Source of the DNA: Mesorhizobium sp. CU3
Lineage (GTDB): Bacteria > Pseudomonadota > Alphaproteobacteria > Rhizobiales > Rhizobiaceae
Direction: 5' to 3'
DNA length: 64,000 bases
Assembly (NCBI RefSeq): GCF_006442965.1
Contig: NZ_VFWX01000002.1
Span: 310,001-374,000, forward strand
The notes under the pieces are model-generated. The model ran no database searches. It had not been told where the DNA came from and saw only the letters and a program-made list of their open reading frames with translations. Shown here in pieces: positions 49,315 through 58,245 of this stretch. The stretch's first letter is position 1. Each line of letters starts with the position of its first letter. Made by a program: the position numbers and the translations under genes.

Positions 49315-50436
49315 TTGGACAATTCAATCAACTCAGGATCGAGGCTCCGCCTCAACCCGTATATCGCGGCGCTACCGCCTTACAATGCCGGCATGAACAT
49401 CGCGGTGGCGCGAACGCTTAGCGGACGTCATGACATCGCTCGGCTTGCCAGCAATGAAAACCCGGACGGCTGTTCTCCAAATGTCATGGAAGCGCTTGCG
49501 GCGTCATCGTTCGAGCCCTGGCGCTATGCCGATCCGGCCTGCACGGCGCTGCGCACCGCGCTGGGCGAGAAGCTGGCTGTCGACCCCGGCCTGATCGTTG
49601 CCGGCAACGGATCCGAGGAAATGATCGCCGCGATCTCTCGCGCAGTGCTTGCGCCGGGCGGCTCGGTCGTCACGACGGCGCCGAGCTTCGGCTTGCACGA
49701 AATCGAGCCCCTGGCGATGGGCGCCAAGGTGATCAAGATCCCGATGACCGACGGCATGGGATTTGACCTTCCCGGCCTTGAGACCGCATTCGCCGCCGAG
49801 CCGAACATCGTTTTCATCTCGTCACCTTGGAACCCCGTCGGGCCGGGACTCGATCACGCTGCCTTGCGACGCCTAATCGCGGCGGTTCGTCCCGGAACGC
49901 TCTTCGTCCTCGACGAGGCCTATTTCGAATTCTCCGATCCAGGTGCGCCAGACGGCATTGAGATGCTCAGGGACAGCGGCATCGACTGCGTTGTCCTGCG
50001 GACGTTCTCTAAAGCCTATGGGCTCGCCGGATTGCGGGTAGGATATGCGGTGTGTTCCAGTTTGGAGATCGCCGCGGTGGTTTCCGCCGCGAAAACGCCA
50101 TTCAACGTCAATGGAGCTGCGCAGATCGCGGCCATCGCGGCGCTCGCCGACGAAGACTGGATGAAAGCATCGACCGGTCGCGCGAGGGCGCAGCGCCAGC
50201 AGGTTGCGTCGGCCCTTGCCGATCTCGGCTTTCGGGTCGCTCCATCGCAAACGAATTTCCTTTTCTTCGATTGCAGCGGCGACAGCGCCCGCCTTGCGGC
50301 ATCGCTGCTGGCGCGGGGCATCATCGTCAAGCCGTGGCGCGAACACGGCTACGAGCGCTATCTGCGCGTCACGATCGGATCACCCACTGACAACGATCGG
50401 TTCGTAGAGGAACTCGCCGGGTTGGCGGGCCGATGA
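49315..50436 (+). CDS. HisC-like class I/II PLP aminotransferase
   Basis: A 373-residue fold-type I PLP enzyme resembling histidinol-phosphate and aromatic aminotransferases. Conserved parts are LASNENPDGCSPNVMEAL, the Asp/Tyr pair in VLDEAYFEF and the PLP lysine in FSKAYGLAGLRVGYA. A TTG start at 49315, after GGGAAG, best fits the family length; ATG 49393 (MNIAVARTL) is the alternative. In this operon it is more likely catabolic than part of histidine synthesis, and probably removes the amino group of the transported substrate or its demethylated product. Confidence 0.85.
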   Translation: MDNSINSGSRLRLNPYIAALPPYNAGMNIAVARTLSGRHDIARLASNENPDGCSPNVMEALAASSFEPWRYADPACTALRTALGEKLAVDPGLIVAGNGSEEMIAAISRAVLAPGGSVVTTAPSFGLHEIEPLAMGAKVIKIPMTDGMGFDLPGLETAFAAEPNIVFISSPWNPVGPGLDHAALRRLIAAVRPGTLFVLDEAYFEFSDPGAPDGIEMLRDSGIDCVVLRTFSKAYGLAGLRVGYAVCSSLEIAAVVSAAKTPFNVNGAAQIAAIAALADEDWMKASTGRARAQRQQVASALADLGFRVAPSQTNFLFFDCSGDSARLAASLLARGIIVKPWREHGYERYLRVTIGSPTDNDRFVEELAGLAGR

Positions 50437-51938
50437 GAGATATCGCCATCGGAAATCCGGACGCGTGCGTTCGTCATTCGCTGCCTCTGACGGCAATCGA
50501 AGCCTTGCGTCACATCGTCGGCGTGTCGAACGTGCGCATCGCCGAGGCTGCTCCGGAAATTGGCCGGGACGCCTCGATCGTCGTGTCTCCAGCCACCACG
50601 GACGAGGTTGCCGCGATCGTCCGAGTCTGTCGCCAGAATGAAATCCCAGTCGTGCCGCTAGGCGGCGGAACCGGTCTTGTTGGGGGAAGCGTTTCGAGCC
50701 CCGACGAAATCGTTCTGTCCACGGCACGCATGAACAGGATCGAGCGGCTCGACCCAGTCGAGCGCGTTGCCGTGGTCGGCAGCGGGGTCACCCTGGAGGA
50801 ACTGCAAACCGCCGCGGGACTTCATGGTCTGGAGCCGGGAATCGATCTTGCCGCACGCGGTTCGGCGACGATCGGAGGCATGGTTTCCACCAACGCCGGA
50901 GGCATGATGGCCTTTCGCAACGGCGTCATGCGCCATCGGGTTCTCGGGCTCGAAGCCGTGCTGGCCGACGGCTGCATTTATCGCGATCTGACACGGGTGG
51001 TGAAGAACTCGGCCGGCTACGATCTCAAGCATCTTTTCATCGGCGCCGAGGGAACGCTCGGGATAGTCACGCGCGTCGTCGTCAAGCTCGACGATGCGCC
51101 CCGGGCCACCGCCACCGCACTTTTCGGACTGCCTTCGGTCGACGCCGCCCTGGCTACGATCGGCATGGCCCTTCAATCAAACGCAGGACATTTGCGCGCC
51201 GCCGAGGCGATGTGGAATTCTTATTTCGGGCTGGCCGCGTCGGCGCTTGGCTGGACCGACGCCGGCGTGACGCCCGACCAGCCGATATTCCTTTTGATGT
51301 CGCTTGGCGGCGCGCACGAAGATGCGCTCCAGCAAGAGTTCGAGCGTATCTATTCGGAAACGTTGGAGCGATTTCCGCTGGCGACAGGCATCGTCGCCAG
51401 TTCACGCCAGCAGGAAAGCGACCTGTGGCGGCTGCGCGAGGACACCAGCGTGCTTTATCGCGCCCATTCCAACGCGCCCTCGTTCGACGTGTCGGTGCCG
51501 CTGACCGAAATCCAGGACTATCTCGAACGGGTTCTGACCGGCTTTGCTGCAATCGAGCCCGATCTGTTTCCATATGTTTTCGGGCATCTCGCGGACGGAA
51601 ACCTGCACATCATCCTCAACCGCGCAGGCCCGCTTTCCGAGCCGATGACTGCCGCGGTCGAAGACGTCCTGTATGGCGGCCTTCGGGACCTTGGAGGGTC
51701 TTTCTCCGCAGAGCACGGGATCGGTTCCAAGCGCATCCATGCGCTTTTGGCCACAGCCGACCGGACAAAGCTCGCCACGATGGAAAAGGTGAAGAAGGCA
51801 CTGGACGATCAATCGATCATGAACCCCGACAAGGTACTGCCTTGCCCTGGCTGGTTCGTGCGGTCTCCCGAACGGCCTGCCTCAGGCGAATCGCGCCGAC
51901 CCCAAATTCAAAACGAGAGCAATCCCACCAATGGATAG
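50433..51938 (+). CDS. FAD-binding oxidoreductase, GlcD/D-2-hydroxyacid dehydrogenase type
   Basis: A 501-residue protein of the VAO-type FAD family. The FAD domain shows VVPLGGGTGLVGGSVS, ATIGGMVSTNAGGMMAFRNGVM and KNSAGYDLKHLFIGAEGTLG; the C-terminal part carries FSAEHGIGSKRIHALL and MNPDKVLPC, as in GlcD, D-lactate and D-2-hydroxyglutarate dehydrogenases. It would oxidise a 2-hydroxy acid. It overlaps the aminotransferase by four bases and the next gene by eight. Presence next to an aminotransferase suggests a 2-oxo/2-hydroxy acid route for the carbon skeleton. Confidence 0.88.
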   Translation: MRDIAIGNPDACVRHSLPLTAIEALRHIVGVSNVRIAEAAPEIGRDASIVVSPATTDEVAAIVRVCRQNEIPVVPLGGGTGLVGGSVSSPDEIVLSTARMNRIERLDPVERVAVVGSGVTLEELQTAAGLHGLEPGIDLAARGSATIGGMVSTNAGGMMAFRNGVMRHRVLGLEAVLADGCIYRDLTRVVKNSAGYDLKHLFIGAEGTLGIVTRVVVKLDDAPRATATALFGLPSVDAALATIGMALQSNAGHLRAAEAMWNSYFGLAASALGWTDAGVTPDQPIFLLMSLGGAHEDALQQEFERIYSETLERFPLATGIVASSRQQESDLWRLREDTSVLYRAHSNAPSFDVSVPLTEIQDYLERVLTGFAAIEPDLFPYVFGHLADGNLHIILNRAGPLSEPMTAAVEDVLYGGLRDLGGSFSAEHGIGSKRIHALLATADRTKLATMEKVKKALDDQSIMNPDKVLPCPGWFVRSPERPASGESRRPQIQNESNPTNG

Positions 51939-53970
51939 CCCAATGGCGAAACTGAATGTATCAGGCGAATTGGCCCCGCAAGCCGCTCGCCCTGGAACAC
52001 GCCCCGATCATGCGCCCCAGTCTTATGCCGTGACCTTCTCGGCAATGCGCGAAAGCTTTCGCCGGGCCGCACAGCGCGCCGGTGCCGAACTGTCCGAATT
52101 TGTGCATCCGCTGAACGGGCCGGATGGGAAGACCTTGGCGACGGATGTCGCGTTGCTGGGACGTCGGGGCGCCGCGAAACTGATTGTGCTCATCTCCGGC
52201 ACGCATGGCGTCGAGGGGCCGTTCGGCTCGGCCTGTCAATCCGCATGGCTCAGCCAGAAGACCCCCTGGAAACTGGACGAGGACACGGCGGTCCTGGCGA
52301 TCCACCTGATCAATCCCTGGGGAGCCGCGTGGTCTCGGCGTGTCAATGAGGACAACGTCGATCTCAACCGCAATTTCGTCGACTGGTCGGCCGGCAACCC
52401 ACCCGAGAACAACGGCTATGCCGGCCTCCACGACGCAATCGCATACCGGGACTGGGAAGGTCCCGACCGCACGGCCGCGGACGAGAAACTGGCCGTCATC
52501 CAAAAAAGGCTAGGTCAAACGGGCCTGGAGGCCATCGTCGCGGCCGGTCAATATGAGTTCGCCGATGGGCTCTACTATGGCGGCGCGGGGCCCGTCTGGT
52601 CCAATCGCACCTTGCACGAAATCCTGCGAACCTTTGCCGCCGACGCGCGTCACGCAATCGTGTTTGACCTGCACACAGGCGCCGGTCCTTATGGTTACCC
52701 CGCCTTGCTCTCCGTCGCCAGTTCCCAACATCCAGGCCTCGCCTGGGGCGCGTCTGTTTTCGGCCCTGCCCTTGCCAGCATCATCACCGGACCCGGCGCC
52801 ACGACCAACACCGGCATCGCTGCGACCGCTGCCGGCTATATCTCCGACACGGTGGTCAAAGCACTGCCGAATGCGCGCGTCCTGCCGCTCGTCATAGAAT
52901 GCGGTACGCTGGACAGCGCTGCCGTCATGGACGCGGTGCGCGCCGACAATTGGCTGCATCTGTCGGGCAGGATCGAGTCTGCGATCGGCAAGCGGATCAA
53001 GGAAACGCTGCGCGGAGCCTTTATCCCGGACGATCCGGACTGGCAGCGGACCTGCCTGTCTAGCAGCTTGCGTTACCTCGACCGTGCGCTGGCGGCACTT
53101 CAAGCCGTCGATATGGCGAAAGACCGAACCAGCGAAGCGATCCAGACGCCGCAGGCTTCCCGGTTGAACCTGGTCGGCAATACGCCGGCGGCTTCGGTCG
53201 AGGCCGCGACACCGGCCGTACAGATCGAAGACCTTCACAAGAGCTTTGGCTCCCTTCTCGTCCTGAAGGGCGTCAATCTCAGCGCACACGCTGGCGAAGT
53301 GATCTCGATGATCGGCTCATCGGGCTCCGGCAAGAGCACGTTTTTGCGTTGCATCAATCTGCTGGAACAGCCGGATGGCGGCAGAATCTCCATCGACGGC
53401 GAAGTCATCAAGATGAAACAGCTGTCGACCGGACGTTCGGGCCCAGCCGACATGGCCCAGGTCGAGCGAATTCGCGCCCGTGTGGGGATGGTGTTCCAGA
53501 GCTTCAATCTCTGGCCGCACATGACGGTGCTGGAAAACATCGTCGAGGCCCCCCGCCATGTCCTGAAGGAACCTCGCGATAAGGCCGTAGACCACGCGCA
53601 CGCCTTGCTGAAGAAGGTCGGGCTCTCCGACAAGCATGCCCATTACCCCGGCCAGTTGTCCGGCGGACAGCAGCAGCGCGCGGCGATTGCCCGCACGCTT
53701 GCGATGCGACCCAAGGTCATCCTCTTCGACGAGCCGACATCGGCGCTCGATCCGGAACTGGTCGGAGAGGTACTGCGGGTGATCCGCCAACTGGCGGAAG
53801 AAGGCAATACGATGATCCTCGTCACGCATGAGATGCAGTTCGCGCGCGAGGTCTCGCACAAGATCCTGTTTCTCCACCAGGGAAAGGTGGAGGAGGAGGG
53901 AGCACCGGCGGAGCTGTTTGGCAGTCCGCGCTCGGAGCGTCTGCGCCAGTTTCTGGCCCGTACACTGTGA
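51931..53970 (+). CDS. Fusion of DUF2817 (M14-like metallopeptidase) with polar-amino-acid ABC transporter ATPase
   Basis: A single uninterrupted 679-codon frame. Residues about 30-385 are DUF2817: zinc ligand candidates His92 and Glu95 (SGTHGVEGPFGS), His248 (FDLHTGAG) and catalytic Glu323 (VIECGTLD). A roughly 40-residue linker follows. Residues about 430-679 are a HisP/GlnQ-type ATPase: Walker A GSSGSGKST (462-470), Q-loop FQSFNLWPH, signature LSGGQQQRAAIAR, Walker B VILFDEPTSALD and HEMQFAREV. The internal Met395 (53113) has no Shine-Dalgarno ahead of it, so I read this as one fused protein, with the peptidase in the cytoplasm. The first four codons are doubtful; Met5 is another start. 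Confidence 0.85.
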   Translation: MDSPMAKLNVSGELAPQAARPGTRPDHAPQSYAVTFSAMRESFRRAAQRAGAELSEFVHPLNGPDGKTLATDVALLGRRGAAKLIVLISGTHGVEGPFGSACQSAWLSQKTPWKLDEDTAVLAIHLINPWGAAWSRRVNEDNVDLNRNFVDWSAGNPPENNGYAGLHDAIAYRDWEGPDRTAADEKLAVIQKRLGQTGLEAIVAAGQYEFADGLYYGGAGPVWSNRTLHEILRTFAADARHAIVFDLHTGAGPYGYPALLSVASSQHPGLAWGASVFGPALASIITGPGATTNTGIAATAAGYISDTVVKALPNARVLPLVIECGTLDSAAVMDAVRADNWLHLSGRIESAIGKRIKETLRGAFIPDDPDWQRTCLSSSLRYLDRALAALQAVDMAKDRTSEAIQTPQASRLNLVGNTPAASVEAATPAVQIEDLHKSFGSLLVLKGVNLSAHAGEVISMIGSSGSGKSTFLRCINLLEQPDGGRISIDGEVIKMKQLSTGRSGPADMAQVERIRARVGMVFQSFNLWPHMTVLENIVEAPRHVLKEPRDKAVDHAHALLKKVGLSDKHAHYPGQLSGGQQQRAAIARTLAMRPKVILFDEPTSALDPELVGEVLRVIRQLAEEGNTMILVTHEMQFAREVSHKILFLHQGKVEEEGAPAELFGSPRSERLRQFLARTL

Positions 53971-54041
53971 GCAAAACCCTCGAGCCTCCCGCCGGTGCCG
54001 GAAAGGCCGAGCCCAATGAACATCAAAAAGGGGAACTGAAA

Positions 54042-54839
54042 ATGAAACTGAAAGTCTTGTCGTTGCTCGCTCTTCTCGTGGCAGGCACGAGCAATGCGCT
54101 TGCCGCCGAAGGCGAATTGTCGATCGGGACAGAGGGCGCCTATCCTCCTTGGAGCATGTCCGACGCCAACGGCAACGTCACCGGTTTCGACGCCGACGTG
54201 GGCGCCCTGCTCTGCACCAAGCTCGCCGTGAAATGCCATTTCGTCGTGCAGGCGTTCGATGGCCTCATCCCGGCGCTGAAGGCGAAGCGTTTCGACGTCA
54301 TCATTTCCGGCATGTCGATCACCGCCGACCGCAAGAAGGAAATCAACTTCAGCGTTGGTTACGCCGAACTGGCCAACATGTTCGTCGCCCCCAAGGGCTC
54401 GGATCTCACGGGGATCACCGACATCGATACGCTGTTGAAATCGCTTGCCGGCAAAAAGGTCGGTGTACAGGCCGGAACGACCCATGCGCATTTCCTCGAA
54501 AAGCGCGCGCCGGATGCCGACCTGAAGACCTACGACACGCTCGACCAGATGCAGATCGATCTCGCCAGTGGGCGTATCGAAACGGCTTTCGCCGACAAAT
54601 CTGCGCTGCAGGACTTCCTTGACAAGCCGGATGGCAAGAACTTCCAACTGGTCAATGTCGAGATAAAAAGTAGTGCCGATCCGACTCTTGGCGAGGGCGT
54701 CGGCGTTGGCATCGCGCAGGAAAACACGGAACTCAAAGCCAAGATCGATAAGGCCTTGTGCGAACTGATCGCCGATGGCTCGGTCGGCAAGGCCAGCCAG
54801 AAATGGTTCAAGACGGATATTTCCCGTCCCTGCAACTGA
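54042..54839 (+). CDS. Polar amino acid ABC transporter substrate-binding protein
   Basis: A 265-residue type-II binding protein of the HisJ/ArtJ group with a Sec signal peptide (KLKVLSLLALLVAGTSNALA, cleavage near ALA-AE). Mature text ELSIGTEGAYPPWSMSDANG, ADVGALLCTKL and DVIISGMSITADRKKEINFS is typical, including the Arg/Asp pair that binds the alpha-amino acid group (ISGMSITADRKKEI region). The ATG at 54042 follows AAGGGGAAC; the frame upstream to 53967 overlaps the fusion gene and is not a signal peptide. It delivers ligand to the two downstream permeases. Confidence 0.92.
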   Translation: MKLKVLSLLALLVAGTSNALAAEGELSIGTEGAYPPWSMSDANGNVTGFDADVGALLCTKLAVKCHFVVQAFDGLIPALKAKRFDVIISGMSITADRKKEINFSVGYAELANMFVAPKGSDLTGITDIDTLLKSLAGKKVGVQAGTTHAHFLEKRAPDADLKTYDTLDQMQIDLASGRIETAFADKSALQDFLDKPDGKNFQLVNVEIKSSADPTLGEGVGVGIAQENTELKAKIDKALCELIADGSVGKASQKWFKTDISRPCN

Positions 54840-54945
54840 CGCGGCTTGAATCGCGGCACCGCATGCGCCAAGCAGGCGCATGCGGTGATGGCGGACAGCC
54901 GTTTCGAACTCCCGTCATTCTCATTCTCCGGATCAAGGCAGTCAG

Positions 54946-55653
54946 ATGGAATTCGGCCTGTTGCAGTTTTGGGAAGCCGGCTGGGTGCTTGCCATCCTGC
55001 GGGGCGCGGCGGTGACGGTTGCTGTCGGCCTCTTCAGCATGGTGGCCGGCATCATCATCGGTATTGTCTGCGGCCTCATCAAATGGGCCAAGATATTTCC
55101 GCTTTCGCTTCTGGTGGATGGTTACACCTCGGTCGTGCGCGGCGTTCCTGAACTGCTCGTCATCTACCTGCTTTTCTTCAGCTCGGTCGAATTCGTGACC
55201 AGGATCGTCACCGCTTTCGGCTACACCCAGGCGGCGGAAAGCGGCTATGCCTTCGTCATCGCGGTCATCGCCATCGGCGCGATTTCCGGCGCCTACTCGA
55301 CCGAAGTCGTGCGCGGAGCGCTGGCATCGATCCCCGATGGGCACATCGAGGCCGCCCGAGCCCTCGGTCTTTCCGGTCGTCGCATTTTTCGCCGCATCAT
55401 TGCTCCGCAAATGCTGCGTATCGCAATTCCCGGTATAAACAATGTCTGGCAGACTACTATCAAGGATACGGCTCTGGTCTCGGTCGTAGGGCTTCAGGAG
55501 CTCTTGCGCATCTCCTACATCGGCGCGAACTCCACCCGGCATCCCTTCATCTTTTACCTGATAGCCGGCGGTGTCTATCTGATCATCACGCTTGTCAGCC
55601 AGGCCGGCTTCGACAGGGTTGAGCGTCTGGCCCGCCTCAGGACGAGAGGGTAG
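54946..55653 (+). CDS. Polar amino acid ABC transporter permease (HisQ-type)
   Basis: A 235-residue permease with about five helices and the ABC-binding EAA loop GHIEAARALGLSGRRIFRRI. The N-terminus ILRGAAVTVAVGLFSMVAGI is typical of the HisQ/HisM family. It forms a heterodimer with the next gene product and is driven by the ATPase domain of the fusion protein. Confidence 0.92.
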   Translation: MEFGLLQFWEAGWVLAILRGAAVTVAVGLFSMVAGIIIGIVCGLIKWAKIFPLSLLVDGYTSVVRGVPELLVIYLLFFSSVEFVTRIVTAFGYTQAAESGYAFVIAVIAIGAISGAYSTEVVRGALASIPDGHIEAARALGLSGRRIFRRIIAPQMLRIAIPGINNVWQTTIKDTALVSVVGLQELLRISYIGANSTRHPFIFYLIAGGVYLIITLVSQAGFDRVERLARLRTRG

Positions 55654-55657
55654 AAAA

Positions 55658-56383
55658 ATGGACCTTATCCAGCTCGCGGTTCCAGTTCTCCTCAAGGGCC
55701 TTTGGGTAACGGTCGCACTGACCCTGATCTCTGTGCTCATAGGCTTCAATCTCGGCCTGGGATTGGCGCTGATGAGATTGTCGTCGAACGCTTTCCTGGC
55801 CGGATTTGCCAAATATTACAGCAACATGTTTCGCGGAACTCCGTTGCTGGTTCAAATATTCATATTCTACTACGGGCTTGGCGAGATCGGCCTCGTCAGA
55901 GACAATGCGCTGCTATGGTGGGTGATCAGCGACGGTTCACGATGCGCCGTACTGGCGCTGGCGCTCAACACCGCCGCCTACACGTCCGAGATCTTACGCG
56001 GAGGCCTGATGTCAGTGCCGCTAGGCCTTGTCGAGGCGGCACAGGCTTGCGGCATGTCACGGCTTTTGCGCTTTCGCCGCATCGAATTTCCGCTGGCGAT
56101 CCGCCAGGCCCTCCCGGCCTACGGAAATGAGCTTATTCTTGTCGTCAAGGGCACAAGCCTAGCCTCTACGATCACCGTGCTCGAAATCACCGGCTACGCC
56201 AAGCGGCTGATGAGCCAGACCTTCGCGATCTTCGAGATATTTGCCATCGCCGGGGTACTGTATCTGGTTGTCAATCTGGTGTTAATTGCACTGATCCGGT
56301 CGGTGGAACGCTACCTGATGAGACACGAAGCCCAATCCAAACGCGTATCCCGACCGCAATTGGACCAGTCCGCAGCGGCTTAG
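55658..56383 (+). CDS. Polar amino acid ABC transporter permease (HisM-type)
   Basis: A 241-residue permease beginning MDLIQLAVPVLLKGLWVTVA. The EAA motif is LGLVEAAQACGMSRLLRFRR. The start at 55658 lies five bases after the previous stop; the frame extending upstream to 55592 overlaps the first permease and is not likely to be used. It is followed after 33 bases by the second adhC copy. Confidence 0.92.
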   Translation: MDLIQLAVPVLLKGLWVTVALTLISVLIGFNLGLGLALMRLSSNAFLAGFAKYYSNMFRGTPLLVQIFIFYYGLGEIGLVRDNALLWWVISDGSRCAVLALALNTAAYTSEILRGGLMSVPLGLVEAAQACGMSRLLRFRRIEFPLAIRQALPAYGNELILVVKGTSLASTITVLEITGYAKRLMSQTFAIFEIFAIAGVLYLVVNLVLIALIRSVERYLMRHEAQSKRVSRPQLDQSAAA

Positions 56384-56400
56384 TCACGGCGCATCAAGTC

Positions 56401-57544
56401 TGGGAGGAAGTGCCTCATGAAAACGCGTGCCGCCGTTGCTGTCGCCGGCGGAAAGCCGCTGGAGATCATGGAGGTGGACCTCGAAGGGCCGCGTGACGGC
56501 GAGGTGCTGGTCGAAATCAAGGCGACCGGCATCTGCCACACCGACGAGTTCACGCTGTCAGGCGCCGATCCGGAAGGCCTGTTTCCGGCCATTCTCGGCC
56601 ATGAGGGCGCCGGCGTTGTGGTCGATGTCGGCAAGGGCGTCACCTCGGTCAAGAAGGGCGACCATGTCATCCCGCTCTATACGCCCGAATGCCGCCAGTG
56701 CCCGTCCTGCCTGTCGCGCAAGACGAATCTGTGCACCGCGATCCGCGCCACGCAGGGGCAAGGCTTGATGCCGGACGGCTCGTCGCGCTTCTCGATCGGC
56801 AAGGACAAGATCTTCCACTATATGGGCTGCTCGACATTCTCCAACTTTACCGTGCTGCCCGAGATCGCGCTGGCCAAGGTCAATCCGGACGCTCCCTTCG
56901 ACAAGATCTGCTATATCGGCTGCGGCGTCACCACCGGCATCGGCGCGGTGATCAACACGGCAAAGGTCGAACAAGGCGCCACCGCTGTCGTCTTCGGCCT
57001 CGGTGGCATTGGCCTCAACGTCATCCAGGGCCTGAAGCTTGCTGGCGCCGACATGATCATTGGCGTCGATCTGAACAACGACAAGAAGCCCTGGGGCGAG
57101 AAGTTCGGCATGACGCATTTCGTCAATCCGAAGGAGATCGACGGCGACATCGTCCCTTACCTGGTCAACATGACCAAGCGCGGCGCCGACCAGATCGGCG
57201 GCGCCGACTACACTTTCGACTGCACCGGCAACACCAAGGTGATGCGCCAGGCGCTCGAAGCCTCGCATCGCGGCTGGGGCAAGTCGGTCATCATAGGCGT
57301 CGCCGGCGCCGGCCAGGAGATCTCGACCAGGCCGTTCCAGCTGGTCACCGGCCGCACCTGGATGGGCACTGCCTTCGGCGGCGCGCGCGGCCGCACCGAC
57401 GTGCCGAGGATCGTCGACTGGTACATGGAGAAAAAGATCCAGATCGATCCGATGATCACCCATACGTTGAAGCTGGAGGACATCAACAAGGGCTTCGATC
57501 TCATGCATGAGGGCAAGTCGATCCGCAGCGTCGTCGTTTACTGA
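56401..57544 (+). repeat. Direct repeat copy 2 (RBS plus complete adhC)
   Basis: Second unit of the 1,144-base repeat described at 44853-45996. Differences cluster: three near codons 11-33, then a long identical block to codon 178, then eleven between codons 178 and 325, and an identical tail. Confidence 0.95.
56417..57544 (+). CDS. adhC: S-(hydroxymethyl)glutathione dehydrogenase / class III alcohol dehydrogenase, copy 2
   Basis: Same enzyme as copy 1 with all zinc and NAD motifs intact and one residue different (Gly at position 11). Its promoter is probably that of the preceding transporter operon, as only 33 bases separate it from the second permease. It is followed by gfa, the ancestral partner, so this locus likely retains the original 3' context of adhC, while copy 1 retains the 5' context. 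Confidence 0.96.
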   Translation: MKTRAAVAVAGGKPLEIMEVDLEGPRDGEVLVEIKATGICHTDEFTLSGADPEGLFPAILGHEGAGVVVDVGKGVTSVKKGDHVIPLYTPECRQCPSCLSRKTNLCTAIRATQGQGLMPDGSSRFSIGKDKIFHYMGCSTFSNFTVLPEIALAKVNPDAPFDKICYIGCGVTTGIGAVINTAKVEQGATAVVFGLGGIGLNVIQGLKLAGADMIIGVDLNNDKKPWGEKFGMTHFVNPKEIDGDIVPYLVNMTKRGADQIGGADYTFDCTGNTKVMRQALEASHRGWGKSVIIGVAGAGQEISTRPFQLVTGRTWMGTAFGGARGRTDVPRIVDWYMEKKIQIDPMITHTLKLEDINKGFDLMHEGKSIRSVVVY

Positions 57545-57610
57545 AGCAATGCCACCAGGCCGCCGGCCGATCGCCCGCGACCTCTGTGGTCAACATGGGA
57601 GGAAGTAGGA

Positions 57611-58180
57611 ATGGCTGAAAAACTGCATCATTCGATCGATAATGGCCTGCCCAAGGAAAGCGCGAGCTTCTCCGGCGGCACGCTGGTGTGCCTCTGCACC
57701 AGCAAGCCGGTGAAGGTGAAGGTCAAGGGCCAGATCGCCCACAACCACGCCTGCGGCTGCACCAAATGCTGGAAGCCCGACGGCGCTACCTTCTCGGTGG
57801 TGGCCGTTGCCGGCACCGGCGACGTCACTGTCACCGAAAACGGCGACAAGCTGAAGGTGGTCGATCCGGCAGCGCTGATCCAGCGCTTTGCGTGCACCGG
57901 CTGCGGCGTCCACATGCACGGTCCGGTCGAGCGCGACCATCCCTTCAAGGGCCTGACCTTCATCCATCCCGAGCGCTTCGAGGAGGATGGCTGGTCGCCG
58001 CCGGGTTTCACGGCCTTCGTCTCCTCGATCATCGAATCCGGTGTCGATCCGAAACGCATGGACGGTATCCGGGCGCAATTGAAGTCAATCGGGCTCGAAC
58101 CCTATGACTGCCTGAATCCGCCGCTGATGGACTATATCGCCACCTGGACGGCGAAGAAGTCCGGCGCGCTGGCGGCCTGA
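57611..58180 (+). CDS. gfa: Glutathione-dependent formaldehyde-activating enzyme Gfa
   Basis: Gfa speeds formation of S-hydroxymethylglutathione from formaldehyde and glutathione, the substrate of AdhC. The 189-residue protein has the GFA family zinc sites: [19 protein letters not shown] and [12 protein letters not shown]. It lies 66 bases downstream of adhC copy 2, preceded by GGGAGGAAGT. A GC-rich hairpin follows the stop. The adhC-gfa pair is a known formaldehyde-detoxification unit. Confidence 0.94.
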   Translation: MAEKLHHSIDNGLPKESASFSGGTLVCLCTSKPVKVKVKGQIAHNHACGCTKCWKPDGATFSVVAVAGTGDVTVTENGDKLKVVDPAALIQRFACTGCGVHMHGPVERDHPFKGLTFIHPERFEEDGWSPPGFTAFVSSIIESGVDPKRMDGIRAQLKSIGLEPYDCLNPPLMDYIATWTAKKSGALAA

Positions 58181-58198
58181 CAAATCCGGAATTTCATG

Positions 58199-58228
58199 CG
58201 AAAGGGCCGGCTGATGTCGGCCCTTTCG
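58199..58228 (+). terminator. Hairpin terminator after gfa
   Basis: An 11-pair perfect stem (CGAAAGGGCCG / CGGCCCTTTCG) with an eight-base loop, 18 bases after the gfa stop. The T-run lies inside and just after the stem, so termination is likely but not certain. Confidence 0.6.
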
Positions 58229-58245
58229 TGCATTTGGAGAAACGT

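Larger units (their letters stand above)
45997..56400. other. Probable inserted or amplified accessory segment between two adhC copies
   Basis: About 10.4 kb bounded by the direct adhC repeats. It contains one LysR gene and an eight-gene plus-strand operon. Its composition is less GC-rich than the flanks by eye. No integrase, transposase or tRNA is present, so homologous recombination through adhC is the likeliest route of entry or loss. Confidence 0.65.

Noticed and set aside
49315-50436. Histidine biosynthesis hisC
   Set aside because: Sequence is HisC-like but the operon holds no other his gene and overlaps catabolic genes, so a biosynthetic name is not supported.
45997-56400. Integrative element with integrase or transposase
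   Set aside because: No integrase, transposase, relaxase or tRNA boundary is present; the adhC repeats offer a homologous-recombination explanation.
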